Assembly: GCA_002690445.1 (NCBI GenBank)
Contig: NZER01000455.1
Span: 1-30,037 of the forward strand
DNA: 30,037 bases
Reading direction: 5' to 3'
DNA from: Candidatus Pacearchaeota archaeon
Lineage (GTDB): Archaea; Nanoarchaeota; Nanoarchaeia; Pacearchaeales; GW2011-AR1
Shown: positions 7,596 to 15,831 of the stretch, in pieces
How the letters are laid out: each line of letters begins with the position of its first letter
Position numbering within the stretch: position 1 is the stretch's first letter
Notes under the pieces: model-generated
Database searches by the model: none
The model's input: the letters and a program-made list of their open reading frames with translations, nothing else
What the model was told of the DNA's origin: nothing
Program-made: the position numbers and the translations under genes

Positions 7596-10500
7596 TGACT
7601 ACCAACGGCTCACCACTTTCTTCTATTTTCCAGGAAGGTGAACCTGAAAGGGATGTATATACCCGTAAGGGCAGGGTACGGAAACTCTCTTCGGCGGAAA
7701 CGCGACGTATTTATAGTGGGTTGGGCTTCACCCCCCAAGATGCTGCACGTATTGCAAAAGAACGTGAGGATAGGAAGCCTAAACATAGAGACCTACGAAG
7801 TCGGGCGGCACAGCCATTTGCGTGGGGCCTGCGGAACTACAATAGGCAGTTCATTATGCCCCTCGCTGAACTTCTCACAATGGGGGTGAGGCAACTTATT
7901 CCTGGCGTGGACGAGAGTGAGCGGATGGCTAGGAAGGAGTTCCTTGACGCCTGGAGGAAGGGGGATGGGTTCTGGTCTAAGGTGAACTCCGCCTCTAACG
8001 AACTGTTGCGGCAGCGTAAGGGGAGGGACGGGTTCTTTCCACTGGAGAAGTTGATAGGGGAGGCGTTTGTAGACCCGTTGTCGTGGACAGGTTGGGGGTT
8101 GATGAAGAGGGTTCCGTTTGGGTTGGGTAAGGTGCTGGGGCCAGCAGATAAAGCCTACACTACCGCATCTGTGAAAGCGATGGACTTTGTAATCGGTAAG
8201 CCGTTAAGCGGGCTTAGGAAGGCCCCTGGATTGCGGAGCTTGTTCCGCCTGGATACCAAGACAATAGCTGCCAAGCGCGGGGCGGAATTGTTTGCCGCCG
8301 CCTCCACTGTTAACCCTACCGTGTGGCGGGCTAATGAGGTGGGGGGGTTCAGGCAGATTTTGGAAGAGATGACGGTACAGAACGTACGTGCGGAAGGTTG
8401 GGCGACAGTTGAGGGAGCGACACTTGCCCGTAAGGTGGATGATTTGAAGATGTGGGTGGACGGGAAGCATCGCTTGACATTCGATAAGGACGGGAATGCA
8501 ACCAAGTTCCTCGACATCGAAGGCGATGATGTGGGGGATAGGGTACTCTGGTCACTGTTTGAGTCTGAGGCGGACACCCTACCAACACAAACCGCAGCGC
8601 GCCGTCTTGCCCAACTTGAAGGGCGAATGGTGCATGATAGTAAGGCGGGAGAGATTATTGAAAACCGCCGCTTCCACAAGGGTGCGGTACACAAGATGGC
8701 CTTGGACAATGTTGGGGACAAGTTGTCACACTTCTTCCAGCGTGGTTGGGGTAACACCATGAACCGTACATTCGCTGAGTTGGTTCTGGGGTTTCAAACT
8801 TATGCCCCATTCAACTTGATAGAGGATGCAGGTAGGTCGTTTATTGGAGGGGAGAAGGGTGTACGTTTTACCGACACAGACATGTTCAACTTGTTTGTAG
8901 GGAGTACGGGTGTATCGGTGCCTCCTTCCCTAATGCAGGATGTTGCCACCGCCGCTGACCAGTTCATCGGCCCTACAGGGGTGTTGGAGGGCAGGCTGGC
9001 AGGGAGCCGTATTTTAACAGGGGCTTGGAATGCCTTGGGGGGCTGGGGGATTAAGGCTAGCAAGCTATGGGGCGGGTCGGTACGTCGGGGGTACTTTAGT
9101 GCACGTATGATGCACCACACCAACGAAGAGTTGATTGCTAAACTAGCAGTGGGGAGGGCGGGGGACGAGAAGGTGGCCTCTGTTGTTGACCTAATTGCTG
9201 ACATAGGGGCGTCCGTCCCTGGTATTACAAGGAAGCAACGGGATACTATGAAGATGCTGGCAACTTCCTATGTGGGCACGGATGGAGACACCATGAGGAA
9301 GTTGGGGGGTATGGTTGGTAGGGCGCACCTACCCAAGAGTCGCCTGGATGCACTGTTGACGGAGTACCTGGGCAATCATGCAACCCCTGCCACCAGGAGG
9401 AACCTACGCGACGCACTACTTACAGGTGGAGCGACAGTGGAAAGGGTGAACGCGGCTATCACAAAAGCTCTCGATGACGAGTTGGCGCACCTGGTCACTG
9501 TGGAACCTACCAACATCGCTGCCACACAAAAGTGGCTCCTCGCAGAAGTTGACCGCCTGCGGATTGACAAACCTGAAGAGGTGGCAAACTTGATTGGCAT
9601 GGCAGCGTTGTTCACAAAGCAGCTACAAGACGTACCAGCAATTGTAACACGCTCGATGATAAAGGAATCTGGAGCGAGGAATCCTGCTGCACTACGGCAC
9701 CTGTGGCCGAAAGTTCATGCCTCCCTTGACAACATTGCAGCCGTGTTCGACACCGCCGACGCCTACACCAAAGTTGCGGACAAGTTGAGGGACGCGGGAC
9801 AAAACGATACCGCTGATTTGTTCCAGAACATGTATGGGAAGATTCAAACTGCACAAAACCAAGACCGAGCTTTGAAGAGGGACTGGTTTGGTGATGCTCC
9901 AAGTGGGATACGTCCAGAGAAGTTGCGAGAGTTCAGGGATGAGGGTTCCGCCTGGGTTGCTTACACGGAAGAGCGGAGTTTTATATACGAGCAGATGGCT
10001 GACCAAGGAATCGCTGACTTTGCCCGCCTGATGACGTCGGCAAAGGATGCGGGCTTGGCGAAGTTCCTCCCTGATGCCCAGGAGTTTATGGACACCTCGT
10101 TGAGTAAGGCGCTTGCCAACGTCACGGAAGATATGAAGTTTAACAATGTCTTTGGGGACAAGAGGAAGGCGTTTGAAGAGTTTCGTGCGAAGATTATTGA
10201 AGAGTCACAAAGAGGGGTATTTGCCCCTAATGTGCAAGCGCAGATAGATAACTCCTTTGGTGTATTGGGTACAGCAATTGACCAACTCTCTCCTGCACAA
10301 CGATTGGGCTTACGTCAAGCAAGGGAGAAGGGGATACAAAAAGCCACCGACGACTATAATAGGTATTTCACCAACTACGATGACACGATGGCCCTCGACG
10401 ACATAATGTCGGGCCTGATGCCATTCTGGAGGTATGAGTCACGTGCTTGGCCGTCTTTGGTAAGGTTTGCGGCAGAGAAGCCGTTCCTTGGGAGAGCATT

Positions 10501-12118
10501 TGCCCCTGAAGGTTACTACTGGCGTTCCACGGATGAAGGATATGTACCACATGACGTGTTGGGGATGCAGATTTCTCCCATACGTGGAACGTTGCTGGGT
10601 AGGTTGAGGAGAGCTATACGAGGCGACTACCCCCCTGAGCATACAGGGTTGCTGGGGGAGGTAGAGAAGTGGAAGGAGCGCATAGAACGGGCTGGATTCT
10701 ACGCTGGAACATGGCAAACGTGGGGGATTGAGACGATTTTGGGGGCAGCAGGTGGAGGTAGGCAGGGCGGGTTTCTTGCGGACTTCGGGGAGGACTTGCC
10801 TCCTGCACTGAACACGTTGCTGTATGGGACGCTAGGGTTGGCAGTGGAAGTCGACAAGGCCATCGCTGAGGAGTGGGGACACGAGTGGAAGGAGGTACAG
10901 GAGGCACGGTCTGGTAACTTCGTTGACATCGCTCTCAAATTCTTCCCGTCCCGTTTCCGCGATTACTATGAGAACGTCTACCTAGTGTCGAAGTTTGGGG
11001 TAACCCGTGACGAAGTGGAGGCTGACCCTGATAAGGCATGGATGCTTACTGCGGCAAGGGAGAACATTGCCCTACGGCAGGTGGTAAGTGAGCAGTCCTC
11101 ACTAACGCGATTCCGTCCAGAGTCGTTTCAGAAGTTGCGTGATAAGGTGGACGCTGAAACATCCCGCCTAACTGGACTCTCAAAGGAAGAGTTGAAGAAG
11201 TTGCGTGACGATAGGACGCCCGTTCAAGACGTGGTGCAATTGTCCCGTATTGACCTCGCCAAAGTCCACGCACTCCGTGAGATGGAGTTGATTGGGTCGG
11301 TGTATGCTCCCCTGAGTACGTCGGAGAAGGCTGATTTGCAGTCCAAGGCGAGGGAATACTACACCCTAGTGGACTCTGAACGTGACCTGGCAACAAAAGA
11401 CCAAGAGGAAGACGATGTGGAGTTGTCAAACGGGTTGATAACGGGGGGACAATGGAGGGAGAGGTATGGTAACAGATGGTCTAATATGCACTTCCTTGCA
11501 GAGAGGTTGAAGGACGACCCACGATTCCGCAGTGCTCCCCTTGATGATGAGGCAAGGAGGGCGTTCAGGGAGAAGTTTAACATAGCCACCCCCCTGAAAA
11601 CTGACCTTGATATGGTGTTGGATGAATACTACTCTCTCCAGCCCCAGGAAGACCCCCGTACTAACGAGGTGGACTGGAATGGGTTTTTCCGCAGGAGAGA
11701 AAAGGTACTCGACTTGTTGCCGCGTGATATCCGCCAGGAAGTAGACGACTACCTAGCACGCAAGAATACTGCCGTGATGAAGGAATTCCGTGATGGGAGG
11801 AAGTACATGGCCCCCTATTGGGACATGCGCACGTACATCCCATTGTGGTATGCGTCCCTGGGCTACGCTGAAAGAGGAACCTCCTACCGCCAGTGGTCAA
11901 GGGAGCACGAGGTGGCACAGTATGAAGCAGACTTGGCGATTACTAGGGGTATTGACCCTATAATTGCGAGGCGTAAATTGGCCCGACCAGAGTTTAAATT
12001 GGTAAGGAGTTGGGAGAGAGAGTACCGAGAGGTTCTGCGTAATCCTGATACCATACACCTGATTCCCTGGGCGGATAGGAGGATACCAGGGTTCTTGCGC
12101 AAGTTCTATAGTGGCTAG
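7595..12118 (+). CDS. Giant putative virion/ejection protein, 1507 aa
   Basis: This is the largest gene in the window. It begins with TAATG overlap to the preceding gene and a strong ribosome site (AGGAGGG, 7581-7587). The first ~100 residues are basic and polar, then the chain is mostly helical. Around residues 930-970 a segment with MPFWRYESRAWPSLVRFAAE recalls the membrane-interacting or spacer segments seen in very large phage polyvalent proteins, a resemblance I cannot test. The C-terminal 400 residues are rich in Arg/Glu/Tyr/Trp and include many aromatic-basic patches. No protease, lytic transglycosylase or polymerase motif is evident. The position between portal and scaffold and the length suggest an internal virion protein ejected into the host cell. 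Function remains unproven. Confidence 0.7.
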   Translation: MTTNGSPLSSIFQEGEPERDVYTRKGRVRKLSSAETRRIYSGLGFTPQDAARIAKEREDRKPKHRDLRSRAAQPFAWGLRNYNRQFIMPLAELLTMGVRQLIPGVDESERMARKEFLDAWRKGDGFWSKVNSASNELLRQRKGRDGFFPLEKLIGEAFVDPLSWTGWGLMKRVPFGLGKVLGPADKAYTTASVKAMDFVIGKPLSGLRKAPGLRSLFRLDTKTIAAKRGAELFAAASTVNPTVWRANEVGGFRQILEEMTVQNVRAEGWATVEGATLARKVDDLKMWVDGKHRLTFDKDGNATKFLDIEGDDVGDRVLWSLFESEADTLPTQTAARRLAQLEGRMVHDSKAGEIIENRRFHKGAVHKMALDNVGDKLSHFFQRGWGNTMNRTFAELVLGFQTYAPFNLIEDAGRSFIGGEKGVRFTDTDMFNLFVGSTGVSVPPSLMQDVATAADQFIGPTGVLEGRLAGSRILTGAWNALGGWGIKASKLWGGSVRRGYFSARMMHHTNEELIAKLAVGRAGDEKVASVVDLIADIGASVPGITRKQRDTMKMLATSYVGTDGDTMRKLGGMVGRAHLPKSRLDALLTEYLGNHATPATRRNLRDALLTGGATVERVNAAITKALDDELAHLVTVEPTNIAATQKWLLAEVDRLRIDKPEEVANLIGMAALFTKQLQDVPAIVTRSMIKESGARNPAALRHLWPKVHASLDNIAAVFDTADAYTKVADKLRDAGQNDTADLFQNMYGKIQTAQNQDRALKRDWFGDAPSGIRPEKLREFRDEGSAWVAYTEERSFIYEQMADQGIADFARLMTSAKDAGLAKFLPDAQEFMDTSLSKALANVTEDMKFNNVFGDKRKAFEEFRAKIIEESQRGVFAPNVQAQIDNSFGVLGTAIDQLSPAQRLGLRQAREKGIQKATDDYNRYFTNYDDTMALDDIMSGLMPFWRYESRAWPSLVRFAAEKPFLGRAFAPEGYYWRSTDEGYVPHDVLGMQISPIRGTLLGRLRRAIRGDYPPEHTGLLGEVEKWKERIERAGFYAGTWQTWGIETILGAAGGGRQGGFLADFGEDLPPALNTLLYGTLGLAVEVDKAIAEEWGHEWKEVQEARSGNFVDIALKFFPSRFRDYYENVYLVSKFGVTRDEVEADPDKAWMLTAARENIALRQVVSEQSSLTRFRPESFQKLRDKVDAETSRLTGLSKEELKKLRDDRTPVQDVVQLSRIDLAKVHALREMELIGSVYAPLSTSEKADLQSKAREYYTLVDSERDLATKDQEEDDVELSNGLITGGQWRERYGNRWSNMHFLAERLKDDPRFRSAPLDDEARRAFREKFNIATPLKTDLDMVLDEYYSLQPQEDPRTNEVDWNGFFRRREKVLDLLPRDIRQEVDDYLARKNTAVMKEFRDGRKYMAPYWDMRTYIPLWYASLGYAERGTSYRQWSREHEVAQYEADLAITRGIDPIIARRKLARPEFKLVRSWEREYREVLRNPDTIHLIPWADRRIPGFLRKFYSG

Positions 12119-12121
12119 GGG

Positions 12122-12150
12122 TTGACAAATGCGGACAAGTGTGCTATACT
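12122..12150 (+). promoter_or_regulatory. Strong sigma70 promoter for the capsid operon
   Basis: TTGACA (12122-12127) and TATACT (12145-12150) are separated by 17 bp. The -35 box is perfect and the -10 box differs from consensus at one base. The promoter begins 4 nt after the stop of the 1507-aa gene, and its predicted start near 12157 leaves a leader of about 170 nt before the scaffold gene. Extra transcription here would raise capsid protein over terminase and portal, as stoichiometry demands. Confidence 0.85.
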
Positions 12151-12156
12151 ATAAGT

Positions 12157-12265
12157 AGAGCGTGGGAGACTGCGCCCTCGACGACAAGAGTGGGGAAATG
12201 GAGTCGTTAACCCAACCCACACTGGAGGCCCCTGGGATACCTCCTAACCAGGGGCAACTCCTCTC
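12157..12265 (+). promoter_or_regulatory. Structured leader RNA with anti-Shine-Dalgarno-like loop
   Basis: Downstream of the capsid promoter, ACGAC (12181-12185) can pair with GTCGT (12203-12207), and GTGGG (12190-12194) with CCCAC (12216-12220). The two stems interleave as in an H-type pseudoknot. Next comes a perfect 8-bp hairpin, GCCCCTGG (12228-12235) with CCAGGGGC (12248-12255), whose 12-nt loop contains ACCTCCT (12239-12245). That is the core of the 16S rRNA 3' tail. The loop could pair with AGGAG (12320-12324), the ribosome site of the scaffold gene, or with other messages. It could be a cis-regulatory leader or the source of a small RNA. Structure is inferred by eye only. Confidence 0.5.
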
Positions 12266-12311
12266 AAATGTTTTTTTGAGTGTACGTATATATAGGGGGT
12301 AAAAAACATTT
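12266..12311. promoter_or_regulatory. Inverted-repeat element B before the scaffold gene
   Basis: Arms AAATGTTTTTT (12266-12276) and AAAAAACATTT (12301-12311) are perfectly complementary over 11 bp and enclose 24 nt containing ACGTATATATA (12284-12294). The arms and the 11-nt core match element A at 1265-1310, although the flanking spacer bases differ. Element B ends 7 nt before the ribosome site (AAGGAG, 12319-12324) of the scaffold gene. The two copies therefore mark the heads of the packaging and capsid gene blocks and probably bind the same factor or fold into the same RNA structure. Confidence 0.75.
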
Positions 12312-12328
12312 AATGGAAAAGGAGTTTG

Positions 12329-12871
12329 ATGCCAGAAGATGATAAGTCGGGTAAGGCCCCTGACTCAGGCCAGCCAAACCCTCAACTGTCTGAGGCGGAA
12401 TTGGAAAAACTCGTAGGTAAGGCGTTGGATGCACGAATTCCAGGACTGATGAGTGGTTTCCAAAAACAAGTAACCCAGGCGTTAGAGTCCCGCGATGACG
12501 CGGCCAACGATGACGAAGAGGAGCGTCCGTACACGAAGCTAGGGCCACGTGAGAGAGCACTTAAGAGGCAGCAGGAAGAGTTGGCACAGGGCCAGTTGAC
12601 TCTTGCCAAGACTAAGATAGCTGTTGAACTAGGTGTGGATGAAGGTGAGCTAACTGGTGACAACGAGACGGAAATGCGACTTTCTGGGGCGCTGTACCTC
12701 CTAAAGCAGGGAAGGGCCACACAAGCCTCCGAAGAGGAGACGAAGGTGGTGGAGAAGAGGGCTAATGACCCTGCTCCCACTGGTAGTCCTCCACCAGGTG
12801 GCGGAAGTGACCTCTCTCCAACAGAGAAAATAACGCAGGGGTTGAAAACTAAACCGCTGCCAAAGAGTTAA
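12329..12871 (+). CDS. Putative capsid scaffolding protein, 180 aa
   Basis: The protein is small, very acidic and charged, with no cysteine. A helical centre with heptad-like charge pattern (KLGPRERALKRQQEELAQGQL, about residues 70-91) is flanked by disordered Pro/Gly/Ser-rich ends (PAPTGSPPPGGGS) and a basic C-terminus (LKTKPLPKS). This composition, and the position directly before the major capsid gene, are typical of phage scaffolding proteins. Those direct procapsid assembly and leave the head; the basic C-terminus often contacts the capsid protein. I chose ATG 12329 over the in-frame TTG at 12326 because the site AAGGAG (12319-12324) is 4 nt away from the ATG and only 1 nt from the TTG. 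Confidence 0.75.
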   Translation: MPEDDKSGKAPDSGQPNPQLSEAELEKLVGKALDARIPGLMSGFQKQVTQALESRDDAANDDEEERPYTKLGPRERALKRQQEELAQGQLTLAKTKIAVELGVDEGELTGDNETEMRLSGALYLLKQGRATQASEEETKVVEKRANDPAPTGSPPPGGGSDLSPTEKITQGLKTKPLPKS

Positions 12872-12886
12872 AGAAAGAGGTAACAG

Positions 12887-13837
12887 ATGCCAACTCTTAG
12901 TGAGTATGCAAAGCTGGAAACCGACATGATGAAGTCGGGCGTGCTGGAGCACATCCTCACCGCCGACGCCTTGATGCCGTTCCTCCAGTTCAAGCCAATT
13001 GAGGGTAATGCCCTCTTGTATAACCGTGAGTCTACGCTGCCTACTACGGCGTTTCATGCAGTAGGGGATACGTGGGCGAATACGGAAGCTACATACACGC
13101 AGAAGACTGCCACCCTGCAGATTGTAGGTACGCAGTCTAACTTGGATAGGTACGCCATGCAGACCAGGAGTTCGCAAAACTCCCAGGAGGCGGTGGTGTT
13201 GGCGGGGATGGCGAAGTCGGTGGCTAGGAAGATTGCTCAGAAGGTAATCCAGGGGGAGCCAGAGGTTACGGGTACGGAGTTTGAGGGGTTGGATTCACTG
13301 TGTCGTGCTGAGACTCGCATGATGGCGATGGACGACGGTGCGGTGGACGGGCCTGGCACAAACGAAACCGAATTGACGCTCGACCGCTTGGATGCCATGA
13401 TTGACGAGGTAATGGATGGTGCGATGAAGCCACAGGTGCTCATAATGAACACCACAATGCGGCGGAAGCTGACCAGCCTTGCCCGTGCTAGTGGCAGTGG
13501 TGTGGTGATGGATTCGATAGATATGTTTGGGCATCAGGTGGTAAGGTATGACGGGATTCCAATAATCACTACCAACTGGATTACCAACTCCGAGGATTAC
13601 GGTGGCACTGCGCACGCTAGCGGGACAGCTACCACCATCTTCGCTGTGATATTCGGCGAGGAAAACCAGGGGTATACCCTGTTGCACAACGGCCCTGTAC
13701 TCACCCCCGACGTACAGTTCCTTGGGACTTCCAAGGTTGCAAACGAGGATGAGTATAGGATGGTACTCTACCTACAGGCTGCGGTCTTCTCTGTAGAGAG
13801 GATTGCTGCTCTGGGTGGGATTGATTCGGCCGCTTAA
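12887..13837 (+). CDS. Major capsid protein (HK97-like), 316 aa
   Basis: This is the main shell protein. Length, position after the scaffold gene and sequence style fit the HK97 fold. The N-terminal region (LSEYAKLETDMMKSGVLEHILTADALMPFLQF) leads into an E-loop-like strand pair (ALLYNRESTLPTTAFHAVGD...). A long spine-type helix follows (SQEAVVLAGMAKSVARKIAQKVIQGE, about 97-122), then an A-domain-like section with LIMNTTMRRKLTSLARASG and the typical HQVVRYDGIPIITTNW. The C-terminus ends in beta strands (YRMVLYLQAAVFSVERIAALGGI). A ribosome site (AGAGGT) lies 5-6 nt before the ATG. There is no sign of a fused protease or decoration domain. Confidence 0.9.
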   Translation: MPTLSEYAKLETDMMKSGVLEHILTADALMPFLQFKPIEGNALLYNRESTLPTTAFHAVGDTWANTEATYTQKTATLQIVGTQSNLDRYAMQTRSSQNSQEAVVLAGMAKSVARKIAQKVIQGEPEVTGTEFEGLDSLCRAETRMMAMDDGAVDGPGTNETELTLDRLDAMIDEVMDGAMKPQVLIMNTTMRRKLTSLARASGSGVVMDSIDMFGHQVVRYDGIPIITTNWITNSEDYGGTAHASGTATTIFAVIFGEENQGYTLLHNGPVLTPDVQFLGTSKVANEDEYRMVLYLQAAVFSVERIAALGGIDSAA

Positions 13838-13879
13838 GCGGACTCAAAAGTTCATTGAGGAAAGGATTAGGAACATACA

Positions 13880-14698
13880 ATGGCTGACCCCTATATAAGG
13901 CAGGCACGCGGTGTATTTACAGGCACCGCAGGAAGCACGGACATCCCCGCTGGAGACTTGGTGTACTTCGATGGCACCGATTGGGAACTGGCGGACTCGT
14001 CCGATAACACCAAGTACGCTGAAGGTATAGCTGTGGAAGCTGTAAGTGCTGGTGAGGTGGGGGTATTTTGTCGTAGTGCGATTATTATAGACATTGATGC
14101 CCCTTACACCCAAGGTGACCAGTATTACCTATCGGAGACGGCAGGAGATTTGACTGCCACCAGGCCGACTACTGCAGGTTCGCTGCGACAGTTGGTGGGG
14201 TTTGGAGTGAGCACGAGTGAAGTCTACATGGACATACCCCCTGTAAGGGAGCATCACATGTCCTACAACTTCAGGTCTAACCAGACCGACACCAACCAGC
14301 AGATTGATACAGGCAACTTCATCGCCGCTACCATGAACGCTGACGATGAGGACGCAGGAGCCACATTTGTAGTGCCCACTAACGCTGTGGGAATTGAGTG
14401 GGCTTCTCTCTATACACTCTTTGAGGCTGTAACTGGGGCGACAGACTTTGACATTACAGTGTCAAGCGCAGCGGACGGGGAGCAGTGGGATGCTACCACC
14501 GCAGACTCCACGCTCGTCAGCCAGACTGCTAGTGGAGCGAATCCTGACGAAGTGCACCGTGTCACCTGCACCACTGGTTTCGATGCCACTGGAATCATAC
14601 AGGCCGACAACTGCATCGGTTTCCACGCCATTTATGACGGCGGGCAGACTGATGTGGGGGCGCTCCTAGCCCTTGAGGTTGTGTGGTTGGTGGTATAG
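13880..14698 (+). CDS. Putative capsid decoration protein, 272 aa
   Basis: Two parts are visible. Residues 1-120 form a small all-beta domain with the pattern IPAGDLVYFDG...YAEGIAVEAVSAGEVGVF...YYLSETAGDLTAT...LVGFGVSTSEVYMDI. This is the common phage head-decoration/fibre beta-domain with its 'YLS-tAG-lT' motif. Residues 125-272 form a second beta-sandwich-like domain (SYNFRSNQTDTNQQIDTGNFIAATM... to LLALEVVWLV). Placed directly after the major capsid gene, it most likely decorates the shell, and the second domain could be displayed outward. A minor head fibre is the alternative. The ribosome site is moderate (GGATTAGGA), 7 nt from the ATG. Confidence 0.65.
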   Translation: MADPYIRQARGVFTGTAGSTDIPAGDLVYFDGTDWELADSSDNTKYAEGIAVEAVSAGEVGVFCRSAIIIDIDAPYTQGDQYYLSETAGDLTATRPTTAGSLRQLVGFGVSTSEVYMDIPPVREHHMSYNFRSNQTDTNQQIDTGNFIAATMNADDEDAGATFVVPTNAVGIEWASLYTLFEAVTGATDFDITVSSAADGEQWDATTADSTLVSQTASGANPDEVHRVTCTTGFDATGIIQADNCIGFHAIYDGGQTDVGALLALEVVWLVV

Positions 14699-14709
14699 GG
14701 TAGTAGGAA

Positions 14710-15078
14710 ATGGAGGGTAGTGGGCCGATGACGGATTCGGGTGTAAAAAAGTTGACGTTTGGCAACTTCTTCATCGACCATAAAGCTGTAGTGCTGGATA
14801 TTGAAGAGGGGAAAGTTAACCTAGCAGGTAACTGGTACACTCCTCAAGAATGGTCAGAGCGGGCACGTCGGGTGACGGAAGCTATGCAAAAGCATGGCCT
14901 ACTACCTCTCGAACCTGTAATGAAGAGTACCCGTAGTCACGGCTCACATCCCTTCTTAATTGGTAACTTAAAATACATCAACTCGGCCAAGCGGGGGCAT
15001 ATTAAAAAGGCTCCGTGGTGGCTGAGGTGGTTGTATGAGGGGGTTGTGAGCAAGGATAAGTTGGAGGAGTATGGCTAA
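14710..15078 (+). CDS. Hypothetical protein, 122 aa
   Basis: No family recognised. The chain has a beta-rich N-terminal part (KLTFGNFFIDHKAVVLDIEEGKVNLAGNWY), a helix (TPQEWSERARRVTEAMQKHG) and a basic, Trp-rich region (IKKAPWWLRWLYEGV) near the C-terminus. Two starts are possible. ATG 14710 lies after the purine-rich TAGTAGGAA, and ATG 14728 lies after GGAGGG (14712-14717) with a 10-nt spacer. I list the longer form without strong preference. It overlaps the next gene by 8 nt (ATGGCTAA), so translation is coupled. As part of the capsid operon it is probably a minor virion or assembly protein. Confidence 0.6.
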   Translation: MEGSGPMTDSGVKKLTFGNFFIDHKAVVLDIEEGKVNLAGNWYTPQEWSERARRVTEAMQKHGLLPLEPVMKSTRSHGSHPFLIGNLKYINSAKRGHIKKAPWWLRWLYEGVVSKDKLEEYG

Positions 15079-15463
15079 GTTAGAACTGACATACGACGAT
15101 TGGAATGTAGAGAAGGATGTCTACCCTGACCATCTTACCTCTGCCTCTGCCATAGCGGCCCTACTGTCAGGGGTTAACCCTAAAACAGGAAACCTGCACA
15201 ACTCTGTCCGCAACGGCCCTCTGGTGAAGGCGACAGTTGGGGGGGTAATTGCTTCCCTAGTGGTTGCAGTGGAGCGGTTGAGGCAGTACGGGATGACAGA
15301 AACTGAGGTGGAGAATAAGGTTAAGTCGTATCTTGCAGGTCACAGGAGCACAAAGAGGAATGTAGTGCTTGCTGCTGCAGGAGACTCTATCGAAAAGGTG
15401 TCCGACCCACTCAACAAGTTCCCCCTAATCCCTAAAGATAAGAAGAAGGGTTTGGTAAGTTAA
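15071..15463 (+). CDS. Hypothetical structural-operon protein, 130 aa
   Basis: I do not recognise it. It contains a hydrophobic helix-like stretch (ATVGGVIASLVVAVERLRQYG, about residues 55-75) that may be amphipathic rather than membrane-spanning. A helix rich in charges follows (ETEVENKVKSYLAG), then a lysine-rich C-terminus (IPKDKKKGLVS). The start is well supported by GGAGGAG just before the ATG, and the ATG overlaps the upstream stop by 8 nt. The position between decoration protein and beta-sandwich proteins suggests a small head or head-completion protein. This is only positional inference. Confidence 0.6.
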   Translation: MAKLELTYDDWNVEKDVYPDHLTSASAIAALLSGVNPKTGNLHNSVRNGPLVKATVGGVIASLVVAVERLRQYGMTETEVENKVKSYLAGHRSTKRNVVLAAAGDSIEKVSDPLNKFPLIPKDKKKGLVS

Positions 15464-15466
15464 CAC

Positions 15467-15808
15467 ATGGCTGATACAAAACTGAAGCAACGCTCCCCGT
15501 TCATCTCGGCGGAGCAGGTGTCCATAGGAGCCGCAGCAGAATCCCTAGCAGGGGCTAGTGCCACTGTCCCTGGAAATGCGGGAGAGATTTGGATTTATGT
15601 TAGTTCGGGGGATGTGCACTGGACGCCTAACGGTACCGCAACCACGACTTTTGCCCATGCGGTGGCGGAAAAAAACTGGTTTATGTTGACACATGCACAG
15701 CAAGCAGCTAGTATAAAATCTGACACAGGCTCCGACGCTACCGTTATTGTAGTTTACATGCGGGGTAGCAGACGAGCGACAGCTGCATCTCTAACTGCAC
15801 CCTACTAA
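15467..15808 (+). CDS. Small beta-sandwich virion protein, 113 aa
   Basis: The sequence alternates short hydrophobic strands and turns (VSIGAAAESL, GEIWIYVSSGDVHWTPNG, FAHAVAEKNWFML, SDATVIVVYMRGS). This is typical of small all-beta phage structural domains. There are no cysteines and no membrane segment. The ATG lies 3 nt after the previous stop; the nearest purine-rich block (AGAAGAAGGG, 15441-15450) is too far for an ideal ribosome site, so coupling is likely. The next gene encodes a larger protein with related-looking beta-sandwich pieces, so this may be a head or fibre accessory protein. Confidence 0.6.
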   Translation: MADTKLKQRSPFISAEQVSIGAAAESLAGASATVPGNAGEIWIYVSSGDVHWTPNGTATTTFAHAVAEKNWFMLTHAQQAASIKSDTGSDATVIVVYMRGSRRATAASLTAPY

Positions 15809-15831
15809 ACACAACTAAACCCCCACGGTGA

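Noticed and set aside
15686..15717. TTGACA followed by TATAAA as a promoter inside the 113-aa gene
   Set aside because: The spacer is 20 bp, too long for a good sigma70 promoter, and it lies inside a coding region.
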